36,803 bases of DNA, from positions 64,001 through 100,803 of the forward strand of contig JAGWVR010000002.1 of NCBI GenBank assembly GCA_018970785.1. The letters run 5' to 3'. Below, piece after piece: positions 8,583-16,434 of the stretch. The position numbers were made by a program, and so were the translations under genes. A model generated the notes under the pieces. The model ran no database searches, was not told the origin of the DNA, and worked only from the letters and a program-made list of their open reading frames with translations. Each line of letters starts with the position of its first letter. The first letter of the stretch is position 1. Origin of the DNA: Planctomycetota bacterium. GTDB lineage: Bacteria > Planctomycetota > Planctomycetia > Pirellulales > UBA1268.

Positions 8583-9602
8583 GTGGCACGGCGTTTCGAC
8601 AGCGTGGCGGTGATCGGCGGCGCGGGATACGTGGGGGCGGTGCTCGTGCCGCGGCTCCTCGAGCTCGGCTACCGCGTCCGTGTGTTCGATCTGTTCATCT
8701 ACGGTGCGGAGGCCCTGGCGGCTGTCGCTGGTCATCCGCGGCTCGAGATCCTCGTGGGCGACGTTCGCGATGACGAAGCGGTGCAGCGGGCTGTCCGCGG
8801 CGCCGATGCGGTCATCCACCTGGCCTGCATCTCCAACGACCCGAGCGTCGAACTCGACCCCGACCTTTCCAAGTCGGTGAATCTCGACTCCTTCGGCCCG
8901 ACCGTGCGGGCGGCGAAGGCGGCGGGGGTCCGCCGGTTCGTCTTCGCCTCGTCGGGAAGCGTCTACGGCGTCAGCGACTCGCCGCAGGTCACCGAGGAGC
9001 ACGCGCTGGTGCCGGTGTCGCTCTACAACAAGTACAAGGCCGCCTGTGAGCCGCTGCTGCTGGCCGAGCAAGCGCCGTCGTTCACCACGGTCGCCGTGCG
9101 ACCGGCGACGATCTGCGGCTACTCGCCGCGCCAGCGACTCGACCTGACGGTCAACATCCTCACCAATCACGCGGTCAACAACGGCCGGATCACGGTGTTC
9201 GGCGGCGTGCAGATGCGGCCCAACCTCCACATGCAGGACATGGTCGACCTGTATTGCCTCCTCCTCGAGGCGCCCGACGACACGATCGCCGGCCAGATCT
9301 TCAACGCCGGCTACCAGAATTACTCTGTCGCCGAGACGGCCGAGGTGGTGCGGAACGTGGTCCGCGAGGAGATGCCGGAGAAGGGAGAGATCGAGATCGT
9401 CACCACCCCGTCGGACGACATCCGCTCCTACCGGATCAACTCCGACAAGATCCGCCGGGTGCTCGGCTTCACGCCGCGGCACACCATCGAAGACGGGGCC
9501 CGCGACCTGATCCGGGCCTTCAAGGCGGGCAAGCTCCCCGACTCGATGACCGACACCAGGTATTCCAACATCAAGACGATGAAGGCCATCCACCTGAAGT
9601 GA
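8583..9602 (+). CDS. NAD-dependent epimerase/dehydratase (extended SDR), nucleotide-sugar enzyme
   Basis: The 339-aa extended SDR has a Rossmann motif GGAGYVG (Gly12, 15, 18), a SSGSVYG serine segment, and the catalytic YNKYK pair Tyr148/Lys152. The substrate half (about 180-339) resembles NDP-sugar 4-epimerases and related dehydratases. It probably acts on the nucleotide-activated sugar made by the upstream fusion protein. The start is GTG at 8583, which gives a normal lead of 11 residues to the first glycine. The next gene begins 4 bp after its stop, so the two are almost surely cotranscribed. Sequence alone does not separate epimerase, dehydratase or reductase. Confidence 0.87.
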   Translation: MARRFDSVAVIGGAGYVGAVLVPRLLELGYRVRVFDLFIYGAEALAAVAGHPRLEILVGDVRDDEAVQRAVRGADAVIHLACISNDPSVELDPDLSKSVNLDSFGPTVRAAKAAGVRRFVFASSGSVYGVSDSPQVTEEHALVPVSLYNKYKAACEPLLLAEQAPSFTTVAVRPATICGYSPRQRLDLTVNILTNHAVNNGRITVFGGVQMRPNLHMQDMVDLYCLLLEAPDDTIAGQIFNAGYQNYSVAETAEVVRNVVREEMPEKGEIEIVTTPSDDIRSYRINSDKIRRVLGFTPRHTIEDGARDLIRAFKAGKLPDSMTDTRYSNIKTMKAIHLK

Positions 9603-9606
9603 GCCC

Positions 9607-10605
9607 ATGGCCCCGCCGTCCGAAACCTTCGTCGTCCTCGGGAGCAACTCGTTCTCCGGCGCCACCTTCGTGGCCGAGGCGCTCGCCGACGGCGCCCGGG
9701 TGATCGGGATCAGCCGCTCCGCGGAGCCCGACGAGGCGCTTCTCCCCTACCGGTGGGCACCGCACGAGCGGTTCACGTTCCACGCCCTCGATTTCAACCG
9801 TGATCTCGACGGCATCGGCGCCGTGATCGACGCGGCCCGGCCGGACTACGTCGTCAACTTCGCCGCCCAGAGCATGGTCGCCCAGAGCTGGGACCATCCC
9901 GAGCACTGGTACCAGACCAATGTCGTCGCCACGGCCCGGCTGGTCGACCGGCTGAAGAAGGCCGAGTTTCTCAAGAAGTTCGTCCAGATCTCGACCCCCG
10001 AGGTCTACGGCAGCACGAGCGGCCTGGTGAAGGAAACGGCGCCGTTCAACCCGAGCACCCCCTACGCCGTGTCGAAGGCGGCCTGCGACATGAACCTCCA
10101 GGCTTACCGGAAGGCCTACGGATTCCCCGTCGCGTTCACGCGGGCGGCCAACGTCTGCGGGCCGGGACAGCCGCTGTACCGGATCATCCCCCGGACGGTG
10201 TTCTGCATCCTCACGGGGCGCCGGCTCAAGCTCGAAGGGGGTGGCACGAGCGTCCGCTCCTTCATCCACATGGCCGACGTCGCCCGGGGCACGCTCGCCG
10301 TGGCCCGTCGGGGGATCGCCGGCGACGTCTACCACCTCGCCACCGGCACCAACCAGACGATCCGCGAGGTCGTCGAGGAGATCTGCCGGCAGCTCGGGGC
10401 ACGGTTCGATGACGCCGTCGAGTCCACGCCGCCGCGGCTCGCCCAGGATCCGGCCTATCTACTCGACTGCACGAAGGCCCGCGGCGAGTTCGGCTGGGAG
10501 CCGAAGCGGTCGGTCGCCGACGTGATCGCCGAGACGATTTCCTGGCTGAAGAAGAACCTCGACCGGCTCCAGCGCGTGCCGGCCGACTACGTGCACAAGC
10601 CATGA
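9607..10605 (+). CDS. NDP-sugar 4,6-dehydratase/epimerase-like SDR
   Basis: The 332-aa extended SDR contains NFAAQSMV, STPEVYG and YAVSK (active-site Tyr and Lys), a pattern shared with dTDP-glucose and GDP-mannose 4,6-dehydratases. The FIHMADVARG segment and the C-terminal DCTKARGEFGWEPK are also typical. The coenzyme motif is unusual: GSNSFSG replaces the normal GxxGxxG, so the middle glycine is missing. NAD binding may still occur, as this variant keeps the outer glycines. A 4,6-dehydratase would produce the 4-keto sugar that later steps (transketolase transfer, reduction, methylation) need. It overlaps the next gene by 4 bp (ATGA at 10602-10605). Confidence 0.86.
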   Translation: MAPPSETFVVLGSNSFSGATFVAEALADGARVIGISRSAEPDEALLPYRWAPHERFTFHALDFNRDLDGIGAVIDAARPDYVVNFAAQSMVAQSWDHPEHWYQTNVVATARLVDRLKKAEFLKKFVQISTPEVYGSTSGLVKETAPFNPSTPYAVSKAACDMNLQAYRKAYGFPVAFTRAANVCGPGQPLYRIIPRTVFCILTGRRLKLEGGGTSVRSFIHMADVARGTLAVARRGIAGDVYHLATGTNQTIREVVEEICRQLGARFDDAVESTPPRLAQDPAYLLDCTKARGEFGWEPKRSVADVIAETISWLKKNLDRLQRVPADYVHKP

Positions 10606-11432
10606 CCTCCGTCGCCGATCTCGCCGCGATCGCCGCCCGCATCCGCGGCCGCGTGATCGAGATGTCGCACGCGGCCGGGACCCCGCACCTCGGCTCGTCG
10701 CTGTCCTGCGTCGACCTCCTCGTGGCGACCTACTGGGGGCCGCTGCGGATCGATCCGCGGAACCCGCTCGACCCCGACCGCGATCGGTTCATCCTCTCCA
10801 AGGGGCACGCGGCCACCGCCCTCTACGCCGCGCTCGCCGAGCGCGGCTTCTTCGATCCCGCGCTGCTCGACACCTACGACACCGACGGCGGGGCCCTCCC
10901 CGAGCATCCGGGCCTCCAGTGCGTGCCGGGCGTCGAGGCGGCGACCGGCTCGCTCGGCCATGGCCTGCCGATCGCGCTGGGGATGGCCCTGGCCGCTCGG
11001 ATCGGGCGGCGGCCGGCGCGGCAGTTCGTGCTGATGAGCGACGGCGAGTGCGAGGAGGGATCGGTGTGGGAGGCGGCGCTGTTCGCCCCGGCCCACGAGC
11101 TCGACACCGTCACGGTGATGGTCGACTACAACAAGTGGCAGGCGACCGGCCGGAGCGACGAGATCATGGCGCTCGCCCCGCTCGCCGAGAAGTGGCGGGC
11201 TTTCGGCTGGGATGCGGCCGAAGTCGACGGCCATGACATGGCGGCCGTGCTCGCGGCGCTGTCGCGGGAGCCCGACGGCTCGGGCCGCCCCCGGGTGATC
11301 GTGGCTCACACGGTCAAGGGGAAGGGGGTGTCGTTCATGGAGGACGACAACAACTGGCACTACCGGATCCCGACGGCCGACGAGGTGCGGAAGGCCCGCC
11401 GCGAGCTCGGCCTGCCGGAGGGGACGGCATGA
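10602..11432 (+). CDS. Transketolase-like subunit, N-terminal (thiamine diphosphate-binding) half
   Basis: The 276-aa protein matches the first domain of transketolase: PHLGSSLS, DRFILSKGHAA, TGSLGHGLPIALG and the ThDP/Mg segment SDGECEEGS (about 146-154) with the partner Asn in DYNKWQ. The first Gly of the usual GDG is Ser here. Full transketolases are about 650 aa in one chain; here the work is split between this gene and the next, joined by a 4-bp overlap (ATGA at 11429-11432). Split forms often sit in sugar biosynthetic clusters rather than the pentose phosphate pathway. Possible roles are supplying sedoheptulose-7-phosphate for heptose synthesis, or transferring a two-carbon ketol unit to a keto-sugar to make a branch. 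The ThDP-binding assignment is firm; the substrate is not. Confidence 0.92.
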   Translation: MTSVADLAAIAARIRGRVIEMSHAAGTPHLGSSLSCVDLLVATYWGPLRIDPRNPLDPDRDRFILSKGHAATALYAALAERGFFDPALLDTYDTDGGALPEHPGLQCVPGVEAATGSLGHGLPIALGMALAARIGRRPARQFVLMSDGECEEGSVWEAALFAPAHELDTVTVMVDYNKWQATGRSDEIMALAPLAEKWRAFGWDAAEVDGHDMAAVLAALSREPDGSGRPRVIVAHTVKGKGVSFMEDDNNWHYRIPTADEVRKARRELGLPEGTA

Positions 11433-12358
11433 GAAACGCCTTCGCCGCCGCGATCACCGAACTGGCCGCCACCGACGAGCGGATCGTCCTGCTCTCGGGC
11501 GACATCGGCAACCGCCTGTTCGACACCTACCGCGCGCGCTGCCCCGAGCGTTTCTACAACTGCGGCGTCGCCGAGGCGAACATGACCGGGATGGCGGCCG
11601 GACTGGCGCTGGCGGGCCTGCGGCCGTTCACCTACACGATCACGCCCTTCGCCACGACCCGCGTGATCGAGCAGATCCGTGTCGACATCTGCTACCACGA
11701 CGTCCCGGTCGTGATCGTCGGCACCGGCAGCGGCTTGTCCTACGCGTCGCTCGGGCCCACCCACCACTCCTGCGAGGATGTCGGCATCCTCCGCTGCTTC
11801 CCCAACCTCACCGTCCTCTGCCCGGCCGACTCTTCCGAGGTGCGGCCGGCGATCGAGGCCGCACTGGGGCTGCCCGGCCCGGCCTACATCCGGCTCGGCA
11901 AGAAAGGGGAGCCGACGATCCACGCGACGCCGCCCACGTTCACGGTCGGCAAGGGGATCGTGATGCGCGAGGGAAGCGACGTCTGCCTGCTGGGCATGGG
12001 CACGATGACGTCGGTGGCGCTGGCCGCCGCGGACGAACTCGCGGGCCGCGGGCTGTCGTCCCGCGTCGTCAGCATGCACACCGTCAAGCCGCTCGACGAG
12101 GCGCTCCTCGCCGATGCCTTCGGCCGGTTTCGTGCGGTCGCCGTCGTCGAGGAGCACAGCGTGATCGGCGGCCTCGGGTCGGCGATCGCCGAGTGGCGCT
12201 GCCGCCGCGACGGACCGCATCCCCCGCTGGTCGTGTGCGGCACGCCCGACGCCTTCATTTCCGAGGCGGGAAGCCAGGCGTGGATGCGGGAACGCTGCGG
12301 GCTGACGGGGCCCGCGGTGGCCGCGGCGGTCCTCGCACGGCTCGGGGCGCGACGGTGA
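11429..12358 (+). CDS. Transketolase-like subunit, C-terminal half
   Basis: The 309-aa partner carries the pyrimidine-binding and C-terminal transketolase domains. VLLSGDIGNRLFD opens the domain, and GVAEANMTGMAAGLA contains the glutamate that activates the ThDP aminopyrimidine. A C-terminal domain begins at about residue 180 (VGKGIVMREG) with the family GMGTM and VVEEHSVIGGLGS segments. Together with the upstream subunit it should form the usual active site at the dimer interface. It starts within the stop codon of its partner (ATGA) and ends by overlapping the HAD gene (GTGA at 12355-12358), so subunit production is probably coupled by translation. Confidence 0.92.
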   Translation: MRNAFAAAITELAATDERIVLLSGDIGNRLFDTYRARCPERFYNCGVAEANMTGMAAGLALAGLRPFTYTITPFATTRVIEQIRVDICYHDVPVVIVGTGSGLSYASLGPTHHSCEDVGILRCFPNLTVLCPADSSEVRPAIEAALGLPGPAYIRLGKKGEPTIHATPPTFTVGKGIVMREGSDVCLLGMGTMTSVALAAADELAGRGLSSRVVSMHTVKPLDEALLADAFGRFRAVAVVEEHSVIGGLGSAIAEWRCRRDGPHPPLVVCGTPDAFISEAGSQAWMRERCGLTGPAVAAAVLARLGARR

Positions 12359-12966
12359 TCGGCGTCGACTTCGACAACACGATCGTCCGCTACGACGACG
12401 TCTTCGGCCGGGTCGCCCTCGACCTCGGCCTCGTGCCGCACGGCGCCGCGACCTCGAAGACCGCCGTCCGCGACCATCTCCGGTCGATCGGAGAGGAGGA
12501 CCGCTGGACCGAGCTCCAGGGCGTCATCTACGGCCCGCGGATGACGGACGCGGCGTTGTTTCCCGGCGTGGCCGAGTTCTTCGCCCGCTGCCGCCGGGCC
12601 CGGCTGCCGGTCGCGATCGTCAGCCACCGCACGCGGTTCCCGTACCGCGGCCCCCGGCACGACCTCCACGCCGCGGCCCGCCAGTTCCTCGCGCGGCACG
12701 CGTTCCACGACATGACCGGGATCGGCCTCCCCGTCGACCGGGTGTTCTTCGAGGAGACGAAGGAGGGCAAACTGGACCGGATCGCGGCCGTCGGCTGCAC
12801 GACGTTCATCGACGACCTGCCGGAGCTGCTCGCCGACCCCCGGTTCCCCGCCGGCGTGCGCCGGATCCTCTTCGATCCGGCCGGAGCGCAGGCCCCGCCG
12901 GTCGGGGTCGAGCATGCCGGGTCGTGGGCCGATATCGAGCGACTGCTGGCGGAGCCGAGGCGATGA
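12355..12966 (+). CDS. HAD-superfamily hydrolase
   Basis: The 203-aa protein has HAD motif I as DFDNT (near residue 5), motif II in IVSHRT, a motif III lysine in EGKLDR and motif IV as FIDDLPE. A phosphatase acting on a phosphorylated sugar intermediate of the cluster is likely. It is distinct from the gmhB homologue at 21528. The GTG at 12355, overlapping the previous stop (GTGA), is chosen because motif I then lies at the very N-terminus as in relatives. The frame is open further upstream, but that would overlap the transketolase gene by about 165 bp. The stop overlaps the next start (ATGA at 12963-12966). Confidence 0.82.
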   Translation: MIGVDFDNTIVRYDDVFGRVALDLGLVPHGAATSKTAVRDHLRSIGEEDRWTELQGVIYGPRMTDAALFPGVAEFFARCRRARLPVAIVSHRTRFPYRGPRHDLHAAARQFLARHAFHDMTGIGLPVDRVFFEETKEGKLDRIAAVGCTTFIDDLPELLADPRFPAGVRRILFDPAGAQAPPVGVEHAGSWADIERLLAEPRR

Positions 12967-13997
12967 GCGACCGGTCGGCAACGGCGGATGTGGCGGCGGT
13001 GGCCGCACGGGCCGGCGCGGTGCTGCGTGACGCCGGAGTCCCGGCTCAGTTTCAGTTGCTGCCGATCGCGGGAGGGGGCAACAACCGAGTGTTCATGGTC
13101 GTGTCGGCGGGCAGCCCCGTCGTCCTCAAGGCCTATTACCGCCATCCCGGCGACGTCCGCGACCGGATGGCGGCGGACTACGGGTTCAGCACGTTCGCTT
13201 GGGCGGTCGGGGCGCGGGCGCTGCCGCGGCCCCTGGCTGCCGACGCCGCCGCCGGCCTCGCCGTCTACGAGTTCGTCGCCGGAGAGAAGCTGCATCCCGG
13301 TGCGGTCACCACCGCGCACGTCGCCGAGGCGGCGGCGTTTTTCCGTTCGGTCGACGAGCACCGGTGCGACCCGCGGGCCGCCGGTCTGCCGACGGCCGCC
13401 GAGGCCTGCTTCTCGATCGCCGACCACGTCGCCGTCGTCGATGGCCGGGTGCGGCGTCTGGACGCGATCGAGGCGACGGCGGTGCGCGGAGACGAGGCCG
13501 CGGCACTGGTCGCCGGTCGGCTCCGCCCGGCGTGGGATCGGCTCCGCAGCCACGTGCTCGCGGCGGTCGGCAGCGCCGCCTCCGCCACGCTCGCCGACTC
13601 CGACCGTTGCCTCAGCCCGTCCGACTTCGGCTTCCACAACGCGATCCTCGGCACCGATGGCCGCCTCCGGTTCCTCGATTTCGAGTACGCCGGCCACGAC
13701 GATCCCGCGAAGCTGGTCTGCGATTTCTTCTGCCAGCCCGCGGTGCCCGTGCCGCAGGAGCACGTCGTGCCGTTCCTCGCCGCGCTGCGACCGCAGGCAC
13801 CGGACCGCGGCGAACTGGCGTCGCGTGTCGGCTTGCTCCTTCCGGTCTACCGCCTCAAGTGGTGCTGTATCATGCTCAACGAGTTCCTGCCGGCCGACGA
13901 CCGCCGCCGGTTCGCCGGCGCCGTGGCCGACCCCGGCGCCCGCCGTGCGGCGCAGCTCGCCAAGGTCGCGGCCGTCCTCGGCCAGTCCGGAGCCTGA
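12963..13997 (+). CDS. Aminoglycoside phosphotransferase (APH)-family kinase
   Basis: The 344-aa protein has the APH/choline-kinase fold. Its N-lobe includes GGGNNRVF and VVLKAYYRHPGD with the ATP-binding lysine. The catalytic-loop region is PSDFGFHNAIL and the Mg-binding motif is LDFEYAGHDDP. The catalytic loop is a variant of the usual HGDxxxxN: the His is replaced by Ser, while Asp and Asn remain. Members in sugar loci phosphorylate small hydroxylated substrates. Antibiotic resistance is an unlikely role given the operon context. It overlaps the HAD gene by 4 bp and is followed by a methyltransferase 4 bp on. A kinase next to a phosphatase suggests a phosphorylated intermediate processed in turn. 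Confidence 0.78.
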   Translation: MSDRSATADVAAVAARAGAVLRDAGVPAQFQLLPIAGGGNNRVFMVVSAGSPVVLKAYYRHPGDVRDRMAADYGFSTFAWAVGARALPRPLAADAAAGLAVYEFVAGEKLHPGAVTTAHVAEAAAFFRSVDEHRCDPRAAGLPTAAEACFSIADHVAVVDGRVRRLDAIEATAVRGDEAAALVAGRLRPAWDRLRSHVLAAVGSAASATLADSDRCLSPSDFGFHNAILGTDGRLRFLDFEYAGHDDPAKLVCDFFCQPAVPVPQEHVVPFLAALRPQAPDRGELASRVGLLLPVYRLKWCCIMLNEFLPADDRRRFAGAVADPGARRAAQLAKVAAVLGQSGA

Positions 13998-14001
13998 CCC
14001 C

Positions 14002-14664
14002 ATGGCGTACGTCGATTTCCTGTCGGCCATCCACCGCAGCACGAAACGGGACTACGTGGCCCGCGTCACCGAGTTTCCCAAGGCCGAGGCGGCGAAGCTC
14101 GCCAAGCAGTGGGGCAAGGACTACTGGGACGGCGACCGGCGGACCGGCTACGGCGGCTATTCCTACGACGGCCGCTGGCGGAAGGTGGCCGACGCGATGG
14201 TCGCCCACTACGGGATCAAGCCGGGCGACCGGATCCTCGACGTCGGCTGCGGCAAGGGGTTTCTGCTGTACGACTTCACGCAGGCCGTGCCGGGGGTCGA
14301 GGTGGCGGGGATCGACGTCTCGACCTACGCGCTCGAGCACGCCAAGGCCGAGGTCAAGCCGTTTCTCCGCGAGGCCTCGGCGGCGAAGCTCCCCTTCCCC
14401 GACGGCTCCTTCGATCTGGTGATCTCGCTCAACACCCTCCACAACCTCCACTGCTACGACCTCTACGACGCGCTCCGCGAGATCGAGCGGGTCGGCCGCC
14501 GGCACAAGTACCTGTGCGTCGAATCGTGGCGCACCGAGGAGGAGAAGGCCAACCTCCTCTACTGGCAGTTCACCTGCGAGATGTTCTGCACGCCGCGCGA
14601 GTGGGAATGGTGGTTCGCCCACACGGGCTACACTGGCGACCATTCGTTCATCTTCTTCGAGTGA
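14002..14664 (+). CDS. Class I SAM-dependent methyltransferase
   Basis: The 220-aa protein carries the SAM-binding motif ILDVGCGKGFLL (about 78-89), an acidic ribose contact in AGIDVS and the post-motif SFDLVISLNTLHNLH. The N-terminal 60 residues are rich in Tyr/Arg/Lys and precede the Rossmann core. In this setting it probably methylates a hydroxyl or amino group of the cluster's sugar. The ATG at 14002 lies 4 bp after the previous stop, and the next gene starts 4 bp after its stop. Acceptor and position of methylation cannot be predicted. Confidence 0.87.
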   Translation: MAYVDFLSAIHRSTKRDYVARVTEFPKAEAAKLAKQWGKDYWDGDRRTGYGGYSYDGRWRKVADAMVAHYGIKPGDRILDVGCGKGFLLYDFTQAVPGVEVAGIDVSTYALEHAKAEVKPFLREASAAKLPFPDGSFDLVISLNTLHNLHCYDLYDALREIERVGRRHKYLCVESWRTEEEKANLLYWQFTCEMFCTPREWEWWFAHTGYTGDHSFIFFE

Positions 14665-14668
14665 CCGC

Positions 14669-15727
14669 GTGAAGACCCGGGCGGCGATCCTCGTCGAGCA
14701 GCGCGCACCCCTCGTCGTCGACGACGTGGATATCCCGCCGCTCAAGCTCGGGCAGGTGCTGGTGAAGCTGTTCACGAGCGGCATCTGCGGCTCGCAGCTC
14801 GGCGAGATCGACGGCGTCAAGGGGCCCGACCGTTACCTGCCCCACCTCCTCGGCCACGAGGGGTGCGGGGAGGTGCTCGAGTGCGGCGAGGGGGTGCGGC
14901 ACGTCCGGCCGGGCGACCGGGTGGTGCTCCACTGGCGGAAGGGGGCGGGCCTGGAATCGGTGACGCCCGTCTACCGGTCGCGGCTCGGGGCGGTGAACGC
15001 CGGCTGGGTGACGACGTTCAACGACCACGCGGTCGTCTCCGAGAACCGCCTCACGGCGATCCCGGCGGACTTCGACCCGGAGCAGGCGGCGCTGTTCGGG
15101 TGCGCCGTCACGACCGGCTTCGGTGTCGTCACCGCCAACGCCCGGCTGGCGATCGGCGAGTCGATCGCCGTGTTCGGTGCCGGTGGGATCGGCCTCAACA
15201 TCGTCCAGGGAGCGGCCCTCGCCGGGGGCCATCCGATCATCGCCCTCGACCGCTTCGACAACCGGCTCGAACTGGCGCGGTCCCTGGGGGCGACGCACAC
15301 GATCAACGTCACCGCCACCGACGCTGCCGCGGAGATCGGCCGGATCGTCGGCCCCGGCGGGGTCGACGTCGCCGTCGACAACACGGGCAACGTCGAGGTC
15401 ATCGCGCTGGCCGCCCGGGTGACGGGCGCCCGTGGGCGGACGGTGCTGGTCGGCGTGCCCCCCAAGGACTCGACCGCCGCGATCGCCACGCTGCCGCTCC
15501 ACTTCGAGAAACGGCTCACCGGGTCGCACGGCGGGGAGAGCCGGCCCGATGTCGACATCCCGCGCTACGTCAGGCTCGTCGCGGAGGGCAAGCTCTCCCT
15601 GTCCGGTTTCGTCGGTCGCCGCTATCCGCTCGACGACGTCAACACCGCGATCGACGACATGCGGAGCGGTCGCCTGGCAGGGCGGGCGCTGGTGCGGCTC
15701 GGTTCCCCGCCGACGCCCCGCTCCTGA
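14669..15727 (+). CDS. Zinc-type medium-chain dehydrogenase (MDR family)
   Basis: The 352-aa protein starts at GTG 14669. It has the catalytic zinc ligands Cys40 (SGICGSQ) and His63-Glu64 in GHEGCGEV, a third ligand region GCAVTTG, and a coenzyme motif FGAGGIGLN near residue 168. The four-cysteine lobe for structural zinc is absent: the loop after the proton-relay region (HWRKGAGLES) has no cysteines. It resembles class III alcohol dehydrogenase-type enzymes and probably oxidises or reduces a carbonyl or hydroxyl of the nucleotide sugar or its precursor. It belongs to the 11-gene unit. Confidence 0.87.
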   Translation: MKTRAAILVEQRAPLVVDDVDIPPLKLGQVLVKLFTSGICGSQLGEIDGVKGPDRYLPHLLGHEGCGEVLECGEGVRHVRPGDRVVLHWRKGAGLESVTPVYRSRLGAVNAGWVTTFNDHAVVSENRLTAIPADFDPEQAALFGCAVTTGFGVVTANARLAIGESIAVFGAGGIGLNIVQGAALAGGHPIIALDRFDNRLELARSLGATHTINVTATDAAAEIGRIVGPGGVDVAVDNTGNVEVIALAARVTGARGRTVLVGVPPKDSTAAIATLPLHFEKRLTGSHGGESRPDVDIPRYVRLVAEGKLSLSGFVGRRYPLDDVNTAIDDMRSGRLAGRALVRLGSPPTPRS

Positions 15728-15750
15728 CCCGTGAGCCCCGGAGGTCGCCC

Positions 15751-16434
15751 ATGGCACGGACCCGCGAATCCCAGTACGAGCGCTGCCTCGAGATCGCCGA
15801 GCGGTCGGGCCGCACCCAGCTGGGGCTGATGAGCAACCAGGTCTGGCACGACGACCCGCGCCGGCTGGCGTTCGTGCTCGCCCGCTACAAGTTCGTCTCG
15901 AAGATGCTCTCGGGGATGGAGCGCGTCCTCGAGGTCGGCTGTGCCGATGCGTTCGCGACGCGGATCGTCGGGCAGGAGGTCGGCAGGATCACGGCGGTCG
16001 ATTTCGACCCGGTGTTTATCGCCGACGTCGAGGCGCGGAACGACGCGCGCTGGCCGATCGACGCCCGCGTCCACGACATGCTCTCCGGCCCGGTCGCCGG
16101 CCCGTTCGACGCCGCCTACGCCGTCGACGTGCTCGAGCACATCCCCGCCGACCGCGAGGACCTGTTCCTCGGCAACATCGTCGCCTCGCTGGACACCCAT
16201 GGCGTGCTGATCGTCGGCATCCCGTCGCTCGAGTCGCAGGCCCATGCATCGCCGCCGAGCCGGGCCGGGCATGTCAACTGCAAGACCGGTGCCGACCTCC
16301 GCGCGACCGTCGCCCGCTTCTTCCACAACGTGTTCTTGTTCTCGATGAACGACGAGGTGGTCCACACGGGCTTCACGCCGATGGCGCATTACCTGTTCGC
16401 GATCGGGTGCGGTCCACGCGGAAGCCGGCGATGA
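15751..16434 (+). CDS. Class I SAM-dependent methyltransferase (second in cluster)
   Basis: The 227-aa protein has a SAM-binding core VLEVGCADAFATRI (about 60-73), an acidic AVDFDP and the DVLEHIP segment common in small-molecule methyltransferases. The start has the best ribosome-binding site of the cluster: GGAGGT at 15740-15745, 5 nt before the ATG at 15751. It lies 23 bp after the dehydrogenase and overlaps the next gene by 4 bp (ATGA at 16431). It is not closely similar to the methyltransferase at 14002, so two different positions or substrates are probably methylated. Confidence 0.87.
   Translation: MARTRESQYERCLEIAERSGRTQLGLMSNQVWHDDPRRLAFVLARYKFVSKMLSGMERVLEVGCADAFATRIVGQEVGRITAVDFDPVFIADVEARNDARWPIDARVHDMLSGPVAGPFDAAYAVDVLEHIPADREDLFLGNIVASLDTHGVLIVGIPSLESQAHASPPSRAGHVNCKTGADLRATVARFFHNVFLFSMNDEVVHTGFTPMAHYLFAIGCGPRGSRR

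Noticed and set aside
12963..13997. Antibiotic-resistance aminoglycoside kinase
   Set aside because: Only the fold matches. The gene is embedded by overlaps in a sugar operon and the catalytic loop differs from resistance enzymes.
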